This document shows positions 47,666 through 60,539 of a stretch of DNA of 64,000 bases, in pieces. The stretch lies in the NCBI GenBank assembly GCA_008828725.1, contig MEHQ01000067.1, forward strand, positions 841,197 to 905,196, written 5' to 3'. The stretch is from Saccharina japonica (taxonomy: Eukaryota > Sar > Phaeophyceae > Laminariales > Laminariaceae). Within the stretch, counting starts at the first letter, position 1; every line of letters begins with the position of its first letter. The notes beneath the pieces were generated by a model. The model ran no database searches, had not been told where the DNA came from, and saw only the letters and a list, made by a program, of their open reading frames with translations. The position numbers and the translations under genes were made by a program.

Positions 47666-48766
47666 AAGCGAGAGGGCAGGAGGGCTGGGGACGCCGGCGG
47701 CAGAATCAAAGCAATACAAAGAGAATGCCCGCTTCCATCGGGAGCAGGTTTGTGGTTATTGCAGTAGTTTCCAGAAAAAGTTACGGCCCTTACGGAGAGC
47801 GAGTGAACAACGGGCTACCTGAATTGGGGATCGCCTATCGGCTCGGAAGGAGCTTGCGGGAGATTGCAGACACATGAAGGGTCCCAACAGAGAAGATGGC
47901 CGGCATTGTCCCTGAATCTTGGCTAGAGTGGGGTGTCGGCACAGCGGAGGACAACGACCGAAGGCCTCCGGCAATTGACACGCTCGTGTCGCACGACGCA
48001 AGAACCACACCTCCCTGCACGGCCCAACAACAACTGCTGCATATATTACACTCAGCTAGCAAAGATGAGTTTCGGCGAAATCCTCGAGCTCACAGCTGTT
48101 TTTTTTTTTTTTTTTTAAGTATATACGTATATATAGGAAAACTGGTTAACCATGTCAGCCACGCCGGGCACGCCGCTGCCCGGACCAACTTCCCGGGATA
48201 GCAAGTCCGTCTGTCTGAACCGTACAACCCCCTATATAGAGGGGCAAGATAGGAGAAAGACCTTGCTTGGCCAAGGCCCGCCACAGGAGCCTCTCAGGGC
48301 GACAGCTGCCGCCTGCCTTCGGGCGCGGCCAAAGGACCCCCTTCGAGTTACTCCCCCGTCAGAGTTCGTGGGGTGTAGTCGTAGTCGTACTGATATCAAC
48401 AGTTGCACGTACCCAACCCTTACCCTGCCTTCAATCGAAACATTTATACCAGGTATCGTATTACCAGGTACACGATATATTTATACAGTATAGGACACCT
48501 ACTGTAACGTACTAAGAAGAATAGCAATAAAAAAGCGAATTTTTCAGCGAAACAACACATTCGGGAGCTGTTATACTGACATTAGATTAGAACGTACTTG
48601 ATCCCAAATTAGAAATCCGGCCTGAACCAGTGTTCCTGTTTCTTGCTTGGTGTTACGTGTACCTACATAACGGTCTTGAGCCGTATGCGATTACGAGTCG
48701 TTTATAGACGGTTGTTGAGCCAACTGGTGTATGTGATACGTATGATAGTATGATATAATGTTGTAC

Positions 48767-49003
48767 CTGCAAGATGGTTCTCAGGTAGTTCGAGGCTGAG
48801 GACCCTGCCCTCCGCGTTGGTGGTAACGCCGTGCCATCCCTATCCTAACCCGATAGGCTCACACGATTTCCAGCCATCCTTACGCTTCCAGCCATCTCGA
48901 AGTTTGGTTATTTTATAAGGGGCACGAAACGTCTGGCCTGCTTTGGCATTGCTCGTAGCGTCGAAAAAGGCACACAGAATCTCGCGATCTTGACTGACGG
49001 AAC
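48767..49003 (-). CDS. LRR-ROCO exon 2, N-terminal LRR cap, with in-frame stop
   Basis: This exon encodes the N-terminal cap that precedes the repeats. It begins SVSQDREILCAFFDATS, typical of the DRE-LV-LF-AT cap of this family, and ends GWHGVTTNAEGRVLSLELPE, the WxGVT-N-GRV segment that leads into the first repeat. It is 237 nt, phase 1 on both sides. The two halves are in the same frame but are separated by a TAG at 48840-48842 (EPIGLG, stop, GWHGV). No alternative splice removes the stop while keeping phase. A local near-duplication (DGWK-RKDGWK) lies just upstream of the stop. Confidence 0.8.
48840..48842 (-). other. In-frame TAG in the LRR cap exon
   Basis: The codon falls between EPIGLG and GWHGVTTN, both in the frame that joins exon 1 and exon 3 correctly. 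It is therefore a nonsense codon about 65 residues into the protein. Confidence 0.8.
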
Positions 49004-49393
49004 CTGCACGAATTAACACAAGCACACGGGAACATGAGCACCAAAAACAAAAAAAGGATACGACTTGGTATTATATTCCATAAGTATTCAAACTCGATGC
49101 AACTTGAGCGGTGCTAACAATGCTAAACCATTGCCATGTAAATTATGAAGGCATGTTCGTACCGGGGGGGGGAGAAGGGATGACACTTGTGACCATGGGT
49201 ACTGCTATAAGTATAAATATATTCCAGAAGGCCGTTAAACGTGAAACCTCCTTTGTATTACTGCAATAGCAATTAATTGAGCTACAAGATATAAAACACA
49301 AACGTACATACAAGTACCGAAAGCTGGTACGGCATTCCAGCAGTTTGGGCAGGCGTGTTGCCTCGCAATGGAATAAACTAAAAAATCCGAACG

Positions 49394-49415
49394 TAACCCT
49401 AACCCTAACCCTAAC
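49394..49415. repeat. Interstitial telomere-like repeat
   Basis: TAACCCTAACCCTAACCCTA, three to four units of CCCTAA, in the first LRR-ROCO intron. A similar shorter run (GTTAGGGTTAGGGTTAG) lies at about 11550. Confidence 0.85.
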
Positions 49416-49763
49416 GCTAGGAATGGGGGAGAGTCGCCAAGACGGCATACGTAGCATGGCATAGTTCTAGAGTGCTGATCTGTCGCGGCCTGGCAGAGAT
49501 CAAGACTTATGTTGCGTGCTGTAAATATTTATTGGACCGGAGTACTATGTAACTAAGTTACGAAGAGTGGAGGGTGGCTAAATCGAGGGTATTCCTGAAA
49601 CAACGTACTTCAAACTGAAAAAGGAAGTGTACCGTACTGCAAGAGCGTACTTCAATCAGCGGCGGCATAGGGGCGTACATGCGGGAATGAGACAGCATGT
49701 ATCAGAGGTAAACATGAGCTGTTTCGAATAAACCTCAGAACGTATCAATGGGCGAAATGTTGC

Positions 49764-49870
49764 AAAGTTGAGACAAAGTTGAGACAAAGTTGAGACAAAG
49801 TTGAGACAAAGTTGAGACAAAGTTGAGACAAAGTTGAGACAAAGTTGAGACAAAGTTGAGACAAAGTTGA
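49764..49870. repeat. 11-bp tandem array, about 9-10 units
   Basis: Unit AAAGTTGAGAC, perfect, in the first LRR-ROCO intron. The reverse-strand frame it opens (repeated CLNFVSTLSQL) is an artefact of the repeat. Confidence 0.93.
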
Positions 49871-50154
49871 CAGTACACTTGCCCTGTGAGAGGTGCCAAA
49901 ATGGCGGCGAGGAGTTTTCTACCTAGTTATTTGTGTGATAGAGACTTCTGACTGTGCACTGCTGCTGCTACTGCTGCTGCTACAGACAGTAGCATCAGTA
50001 GCAGTGCATTCCCCGCAGCCAACTGAGAGGGCAGCAGCATGTTCTTGCTGTTGTCGTTTGCCTACACCATACCCGGTATACCCGTGACCCGTAACAAAAA
50101 AATGGTTCGACGTCACTATTTCATAGATATGACGTTTACCCCCTATCTGTGGGA

Positions 50155-50262
50155 GGAGAGGGAGATAGAGATGGAGAGAGAGGGAGACATAGATATAGAT
50201 AGAGATAGAGATAGAGATAGATATAGAGATAGAGAGAGAGCGAGAGAGAGAGAGAGAGATAT
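50155..50262. repeat. GA/GATA-rich microsatellite just outside the first coding exon
   Basis: GAGATAGAGATAGATATAGA-type purine tract ending about 50 bp inside intron 1 from the donor of the initiator exon. Confidence 0.9.
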
Positions 50263-50309
50263 GGGTCTCGGGTTGTACGAGAAGGAGGGGCGATGACCGA
50301 CGAACTCAC

Positions 50310-50340
50310 CAAGCTTTGGAGAACCACCTCCATTCGCCAT
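50310..50340 (-). CDS. LRR-ROCO exon 1, initiator exon
   Basis: This short first coding exon reads MANGGGSPKL and ends one base into a codon (phase 1) at a consensus donor, GTGAGT. Joined to the next exon it gives PKLG-SVSQDREI without a break. The start was chosen because it is the only nearby ATG that is in phase with the cap exon and sits before a good donor. The 1.3-kb intron that follows holds a GA-poor stretch with telomere-like repeats. The assignment rests on phase and position, since so short an exon has little coding signal of its own. Confidence 0.65.
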
Positions 50341-53300
50341 GTTGCCAGCGGTGATGTGCTTCGTTTCGTCCTGCCCACATAAGACAGCAACACACGGAAA
50401 CTGTTCATATAACGCAAATCCTGGAGTGAATTAATCACGTGGGGCGTGGCTCAGACCGATGCGACAAATCAGCCCTTAAACCAGTCCTTACAGCAGCAGC
50501 AGCAGCAGCGGTGGCCGTGCTGTATATATACGGACACGGGATAAGGTCGATGTAACTTGGTCGGTGCTTCGACCGGCCGTGTTTGGGATGGCTTGGTGAC
50601 AGGACGCTCCTTCGGGAGTCGCAGTTTAGGTTAGTTTTAGTTTTATTTAAGGCCAAGGAGGATCTTTGAGGAATCTGCTGTCGAGTAGGCGCGCGTACAT
50701 GGGTGTTTCGCCAAAATATACAAACGACTTGGTAACAGAATAAGGGGATTTGCAATCAACATGTGCATTTCGAAAATTCAGCGTAAAAGCTGCAAATTAG
50801 CAAACATCCAGAGTTTAAGCCCACTTTAGCCCCTTTGTAGGCCCAAGAGCTAAAGTGGGCTTATCACGGGAAGGTAGTTCCCCCGTTCGCATTTATTTGT
50901 TTCGGGCACGTCTGCTTAATGATCCAAAATTACCGCCAGAAGATCAGCTAATGTTTCGTGAAAATCCGTTTTCATCGGTGATGAGGCCATGGTACCGCAG
51001 GCCTCCACGCGTGACGTGCAAAAATGTAACGATCTCGCGAGTTTTTTATGCTGCTGGCTCACAACTTTGAGTACACAAAAGCACCTCATGAGTCGTTCCT
51101 GGCTGCTAACGACGGTTGCCTCGCGTATCTGATACCCCCCCCCACATCCCATCAGGAGAGTGCCTCAATTTGGCGGGCTGTGATTGCTTGTGGTGAGCGG
51201 TAGGTACCCACAAGTAAAGTGCTCACGTTCAGTTGGGGGTTGTCTTCGTCTTATTTTGTGCACCCCAAATTCCGACCAATTTCGACCACTGCAGCGCCTA
51301 AAGGTCGAGGTGTACTGCTGTAGGTCTCTGCTGAGAGCCTATCCTATCAAAGGACAATCTGGAGAGAATCACAGCAAGCTCCTCTCTGTGGATTGAACTA
51401 CTGTAAACTCTATCATCCGCTTCCTCTAAGGCACGAACCGGCCGAATTTCTAAGCGCAGAGTGTTTAACTAGCGAAGTTATTTCTGTTTCGATAAAACAT
51501 CTAGATACTATTATAGAGTCGCCGGAAACCCGGGGATTAGGGGACGCTTGGATGCGCTAGCGTGGTGGGCAATACGTCTGAACAAGCCGTGCCCCGTGCT
51601 CCGTGCCGGTTCACCTTTCGCGGAAGTAATGCATTAATTTACCTGTACCTGGTATGAAATAGTTGGAAGGCAGGGCTTCAAATGTCGAGGTCCACTCCCT
51701 GATGTTGTTTGCCAAGTGCGACCCAAACCCATCACAACCCAGACCCCAGACGCCAGTATTATCTTACTATTTAATATAGTGGACGGGGGTAGTGATGTAC
51801 ATAATCTCATAATCGCGTGTTGATTATGAGTATTTTTGGTAATTCACTTTAATCACGTGATGTGCTATACCATTTTTTCGCTTTTTTGTTTGAAAGTTTT
51901 GGCGCGTGATTCGCAACGTTCTCGCCGAGAGACGTCTTCGTGCTCATTTTGATGTTTGTTTTTTTTTTCCAATACTTTTCGGCCAAAACGTGATCCGCTT
52001 TTTTCTGAAAGCATGGATATATAGATTTCCAACCTATTGCGAAACACAAATAGTTGAGCTGAAAAACGAAAAGGAAAACGAAAGCACGAGCAGTAACAAT
52101 GTTTATTTATTTTTAAAAATATATCAAGCTTTTGGTTTGATTTTATTTTGTTGGCTTCTGATTTTGTTGAAATTTGCTATTTTTTTGCATTAATGTGACG
52201 ATGATGTTCTCACCTTATATAATAGTAGTGCAGTAGGTACCTGAGGGGGGGAATAATTATTCATTTTCGGAATTCGGGGAGACGAAATTGTTGTTGATTG
52301 TTGAATATATAGCAACTAATCATGACTCGTTGATCATTGAACTTAATCATATAGTTAGTTGATTATTTAGAAAAAAAAGAGGCGTGTGAGGATGAAACCG
52401 AAAAAAGATGTGCCTGCGGTGCCACCAAACATTGTGGTAAGTTGTCAATGATATATAGAACAAGCACGCCCAATGAGCTTGTTGGGCGTATTGCGCAGCT
52501 TGCAAAGTTGGGTTTCAAGCATTCAATCGGTCGTACTCACAGCAGCTCTTTGTTATATCAGATATAGGCGTATTTTTGCGTTTAAATAAAAAGGGATCTA
52601 TCACCGGCAGCTTTTTGGTATATCAGATATAGGCGACCTTCTCCTTACAAAGACACGCAATCGTCTGCGGGCGGGGAAAGGGTGGGAAATGCCAGTATAA
52701 ATTTATTTCGTGAATGCATGAAGCACACACTACAGCGGTACGCGACAGGTGTTCATGAATCTGATAATTCAGAATTTGAGACTGAGATTTTGGGGGGGGA
52801 AATAAGAATGTGGCCTCACCCAGTCTTACATCATCATTCCAGTCTGGCCAAAAATACGAGATTCTGAACATCTGTCGCTTACTGTTACTGTTGTATATAA
52901 CGTGTTACTGCCGAATTCTGGAGTAGTAACGAAATGAGCGTTGAGTTTGCACAAGGGGGCTATCATCGTTTTTCAGCGCTCGTTTCCTCGGCAACGGTAT
53001 GGGTGCTATGATGCTATTTCTTCAGTATTATTATAAAGTCGAGCAATAGAATTTCGGAAGGATCTCAACCAGATTTTTTCCGAAAACACCTTGTTTGGCA
53101 TTATTGGAAATCTTCCGTTTGTTTCTGCAAAAATCGAGAGCTGAAAAAACCATCGCACCTCTGTGCGAACTTAACGCTCTTCATGCTTAACGCTCTTCAT
53201 TTACGTACCTTTACGGTGTCTTCAAACTATTCATACTTAATACTGCTTGCAGCGCGGCTATGGATATCGGAAATCTAGCATGCACGCCATTCGCCTGTGT

Positions 53301-53380
53301 CACGCGAATGCGGGCAACATATCGGAGTTACATACTACTGCTGTACGTACTAAGCAGGGCGTTGATAGGGCACACTCGAA
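50341..53380. other. Upstream region of LRR-ROCO; no gene recognised
   Basis: Likely contains the promoter and 5' UTR of the minus-strand gene, but no clear TATA or initiator can be assigned. Short direct repeats occur, such as GATATCAGATATAGGCG-like at 52557 and 52620. AT-rich with no convincing exon. Confidence 0.5.
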
Positions 53381-54881
53381 GGGCCGTTCCGAACGAACGA
53401 AAACAATCACGATTCGTGAGGTTTTGTCGTGAATCGTGTTTTTTTTTTGTCATGATTCACGACAAAAACCTCACGATCCATGACTCCATTTTTTTTACAA
53501 TTTCCATAAAAAAAAACAAAATCACGATTGGTGAAATTTTGTCGTGCCTCAAAATACGCCTGATCAAGGCACTACGTAACCCACCCGACACCAACGATAT
53601 CCGATGGCCGGTATAGGGGCATGGCAGGCTCTGCTTCGTACGACGATTGTGGACAGCGAGCGGCTGCCAAAAGACACTGTTGGGGGCGGGCTAGCCTCGA
53701 ACTCTCGAGGAGGAGGAAACACAGAGTGAAGAAAAAGCAAAAATAATCTGAAAATCTCACGGGCCAGGCAGAGCAGACGGCATGCCAGAGATATTGGAAC
53801 CTCGCGCGGACCTGGCCTGGCTGACGGCTCGTGAGATTGGAATATCACAGGCTGTGTCGGACCTAGGCCCGTGAATAGAATCACGGGCCGGGTCGGGCAC
53901 GGTCGGCCAGGCATGGCCTGGCCGTGACCTACCTGCGAGAGTTGGCCCAACCCTCAAATACAGTTGAATTTGAAAGGGTAGTTTTGTACGTAGACGACGT
54001 AACGGCCTCCGCTACCGGAGTAACGAACAAAAAAGGGTTTATTGGTAGAGAAATGAGGCCTGTCTGTATCGGGGACTGGGATAGAGTATAGTGGGTTTTG
54101 GTGATTTGTAGGGACCCGCAGGTAGCTACTCCTTTCGAGAAAGGCATCAAGTGCAGGTCAGCATCCCCACGTCGAACGCAAGCAAGCACGTGGTTCCTGC
54201 TGCAAGTGTGAGCACACGTGGGGTAGTCGCTGGTTTTGGCAGCCAAGCCAGGAATTTGTGCCCCCTTTTTCTGCCGCCCCACCCTCCCATTTTTTCTTTC
54301 GAACGGGGGGGGGGGGGTACTCATGTCGTACACGGCCGTAGTCATATGACCATAGACCCTCGCATCCCTACAATGCCGGGACGGAGCACGTTGGGTTTTC
54401 ACCAACCAGGCGGGGGGGGGCTAAAAGTAGCCGGGGTCCCGGAATACTTTTCTATTCGTTATTGCTTTTCACTTGAGTTAGATCGGAGGAGTCGAATGGT
54501 AACGTACCATTCGGAGGCTTGGTCATCCGAGACAACTGTACGTAGGCCGTACTATTAATAGTTAGGAACCCGGCCGATATTATAGTGGGGACAGAGAGAC
54601 CGTAAAATTGGGTAGTCGAGATACTTGGGGGGTTGCAGCAGGCTGCGATACAGTTATCTGACCGAGGGGAATGATCTCTCTCTCCCACCACTCAAAAAAC
54701 GATAATGACAGTGCAGTTCGAAAGATACACAATAGATATCGGATTTTTAACAATTTGAAAATATCACGAAACGTGACGAAAAATCACCTATTTTCGTTTG
54801 AAAGCAATATCACGAATCGTGATATTTTGCCATGCCAAAACGTCACGAATTGTGATTTTTTTTGTTCGTTAGGAACGGCCC
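53381..54881. mobile_element. 1.5-kb element with ~50-bp TIRs and nested repeats
   Basis: GGGCCGTTCCGAACGAACGA at the left is inverted at 54832-54881, and similarity continues into ATCACGATTCGTGA. The interior holds a second hairpin of the same motif (53403-53490), a CACGGGCC-rich tract (53750-53940) and an R2 copy (54305-54415). No transposase seen. Confidence 0.8.
54305..54415 (+). repeat. Dispersed repeat family R2 copy, nested
   Basis: G13 run, then TACTCATGTCGTACACGGCC, CATAGACCCTCGCATCCCTA and GGGTTTTCACCAACCAGGC, followed by another G run. It interrupts the TIR element around it. Confidence 0.85.
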
Positions 54882-56940
54882 TAAGTGCTTCCGACGCGTT
54901 GCTGTTGCAGTGGAACATTGTTGTTGCCCGTGCTGCCGTCGCATTGTACGCTACGCTAAGGCCACCTTTGCGAGAGCTAAACAAGGTCTCATTCGTGCAT
55001 GTGGCACCGGAATCTGTGAAATAAACGGTTGAAAGCCGTCAATAATCGTGCTTTATCCTGATTATGAATCACATCATCGTGTAGTTGATTGTGTTGATTA
55101 TAAACAATCAACTAAATCACGATTAAATCAACCCGACTTGGGCAAATTAATCACCGATCGAATCAAACCCGAAAATGAGTTCATGTTTGATGGACACATC
55201 TAGCTAGACACATCCATCTCTATTTCGTAATATTAATAGACGAAGGGAAACTTCCAGGATTTTTTCACTCACATTCAGGGTCAGGTGTCAGGAGGTAAAT
55301 CATGGTACGCAGTTCGGGGTAAACAAGAAACATATGAAAATTATGGTTGCGCACGCGCGTTGTGTTTCTGGTCCGTTTCTGGTCCGTTTCGGGTCCGGGT
55401 TGGGATCAGGGTGTCTCAGGGTTGGGTCTACGTCTACTAGCCCGGAATTCGTACCGTGCACCGCCGTGCAATAAATTTAGGGAACATCCCGACCCCTGGA
55501 AGATTCTATTATTAATAATAGCGGACAGGTGGAAAGATGTCTGACGGCAGTAGAAATGTGCTTGTATCATAGGGCATTTTGCATTTTGAGTTCAGGCAGC
55601 TCGAGGACAGTAATAAACAGCAGTACTCGTACCGTACCTGTATACAAGTGATAGCCAAAAACACAAGACAAAATATATACCGGCCTGCTTCCTGCTGCTG
55701 TTGCGTGCTGCATGCCCGCAGCAGCAGAAGTAGTACACCATCAGTTGGCGTACTCACCTATATACGAGTACTGTCAATCAGACTATCATTGACTATCGTC
55801 GCAGCCAGCCGTGGTGCAACAGAGGCATGCATCATCTACCGTACGTAGCACAGCAGCAGTAGTGCCGACCCTCTCCCGAGAAACCATAACCAGGCCCACC
55901 CAGACTGACTTTCTTATTCTGGGCGCACGCGAAAACACGTTTTCTTATGCTTCGCTTTCTTGTTTTGGTTCCTGAGAAGACGTTTCCCCTACTGCTGCTT
56001 TGTAGTATGAGTGCACAATAAATGGTGGCTTGGGCCCAGGCCAGACACAGGAAGGGGTCGCTTTTTCTTAAACACTACTAGCTAAATATAGGCTGAGAGC
56101 TTTCTTATTTGTTTCAAGTTTGCAGGCTGACTTTCTTTTGAGTTCCTTTCTTATGAGCGGGCTGGCATGCTGGTACTGCTGTACGATACCATGATACTGC
56201 CTGCTGCACGACGTACGGTATGGATACTACGAATGATTACGAGTACGCATCCCGGTCTTCATACATAGGTATTATAAAACGTTAGCTTGGCTCACACCAT
56301 ATACAACTACGAGTACGACATTTATACACCAAGAACAAACAGCAACACACATCATAACAAGAACCCTCATACGATGCTATGATGCAAATAACAAACCACG
56401 AAGCACGCGTAAACCGACCTTTGAGTTGTGCAGTTCCGAGACCCCAGTCGCAGTCAACAGTCAACAGTACAGCAGTAGTATTAATAGTGCAGGGAGCAGC
56501 AGTACCGCCCTGTGCGACGATATAGCCAGATCAACCACACTAAATAAGGGGCTGAAAATAATATTCTCCCGTCTGAACCAGAACGCCTTCTTCTGTGTTC
56601 AACATTTTTCTAGTATTTTTCTTTCTGGGGGCAATACCCGCCCACACCAGCGGCAGGACTGCCCCGTTATCATTGAGCCCGAGCCAGGACAGGATACGTA
56701 GCAGATACCAGGAAAGCAGGAGATACACGGAGCGGAAGGACAGCACTTGTAGCGGGACCGGAAAACAGCTCATAGGCCGAGAAGGGTGAATATTTTGCGT
56801 GATGTCACAGAGGGTTGTGGTGGCTCGCTTTCGGGGGAGAAGGCAGTTTACGGGAGGCGGAGTAGTCGTGGGTCGGCATCATAGGAGCGAGGCCACATTG
56901 TTTGGTGGCTCGCTTTGGCGAGAATGATGCGGGAACTTGT
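54882..56940. other. No gene recognised
   Basis: Includes GGTCCGTTTC/GGGTCCGGG direct repeats (55370-55430) related to the GGGTC tracts, a 16-bp palindrome CTATTATTAATAATAG at 55506, and dense CAGCAGTA words (55610-55870, 56465-56510). Confidence 0.5.
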
Positions 56941-56987
56941 GACCGGATTTTAAATCGGTCAATGCCAATATATATTAACCACTACTG

Positions 56988-59694
<2,707 letters not shown>

Positions 59695-60029
59695 CAGTGC
59701 AACTGTTACGATTTTGTTTCTCGACGACGCGGTACAGCTCCCCAAAGCCGAACGTTGGAGCGAGAGGTTGGGCCTACAATTTATTGTTGATATGCCCTCC
59801 CATCCTCAGACAAATGCGTTGCCAGACGATTTGTTCCAGTACACCACCGGTCGCTGGTCGAACGTGCAATATGTCTTCCCTTCTTAGCTAAAGCGAACCC
59901 TTTTTCTGTTTGCGAGAGACACGGTAAAGTTACAAATTATCGACGTGGTGTTAGCATCATCTGCGGTGCGACCGTGAATGACCTCGGGTTTCCCCGTGAT
60001 TGCGTTTTTTCCTTTTTGTTTTTTTCCAT

Positions 60030-60130
60030 TCCAGTTTGTTTTATGCTCGCCCTTCCTTTCTCTCTCCTCCCTAGTCGTCACTCAGATCTGGGGCCACAAG
60101 AGAAAATAAGGGCGAAGATAATGAATAAGA
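60030..60130 (-). repeat. Dispersed repeat family R1, short copy
   Basis: GCTCGCCCTTCCTTTCTCTC, CTAGTCGTCACTCAGATCTG and then an opposite-strand GGGCGAAGATAATGAATAAG, so two half-copies are joined tail to tail. Confidence 0.78.
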
Positions 60131-60539
60131 TGGGAACCCCCCCGCCCACTCCAAAGCAAACAAGAATAATGAGTCGCGGAAGACGAACGGTATATATATG
60201 TGATAAGTGGCTTCTTGCGGAGAACTGGAACTCCCACGAAGCCAAATAAACGGTTCACATGAAAGTTCAGGGCACTTCCAGGGCCACCCGACGGAGGAGA
60301 GATTGCACTGCCATTTACTTTAGAAACTTATTGCCATACAAGACTAATACCATCACCCACCCTAATCCTACCCGTAACCCCTACCCAATGAACCATTTCG
60401 TTTTAGGACAAGTGAGTGTTCTTCGTTTCGTACACACTGTGCGTCAACCGCGTTGTCGAATACCAGGTATGGATTAGTATGTATATATATATGTGATACT
60501 TCAGAAGTTTTAGTGTTTTGAGATTGAGAACCCTCATAT

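Larger units (their letters stand above)
27489..50340 (-). pseudogene. LRR-ROCO GTPase (candidate immune receptor), 15 exons, three lesions
   Basis: The whole locus encodes an intracellular receptor-like protein: N-terminal cap, leucine-rich repeats for ligand recognition, a Roc (Ras of complex proteins) GTPase switch, a COR dimerisation domain and a C-terminal region. Exons run 50310-50340, 48767-49003, 47014-47085, 46158-46229, 42834-42905, 40727-40798, 37869-37940, 36144-36381, 34967-35095, 32715-33086, 32442-32620, 32074-32265, 30985-31747, 29982-30083 and 27489-28418. All junctions have AG acceptors, and all but one have GT donors. Reading phases agree throughout except for one missing base in exon 9. 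Assembled length is about 1,177 codons. No kinase domain follows COR, unlike LRRK proteins, and no signal peptide is seen. The family was described in Ectocarpus with one LRR per exon. Lesions seen: TAG at 48840-48842, GG donor at 46157-46156, and a 1-nt deletion near 35060. It is therefore probably a recent pseudogene. An assembly error at one or more sites remains possible. Confidence 0.85.

Noticed and set aside
47850..47926. Possible extra LRR exon (GTMPAIFSVGTLHVSAIS after a TTCAG acceptor)
   Set aside because: No donor at 72 nt and a stop a few codons later. Similarity to the repeat consensus is limited to the first few residues.
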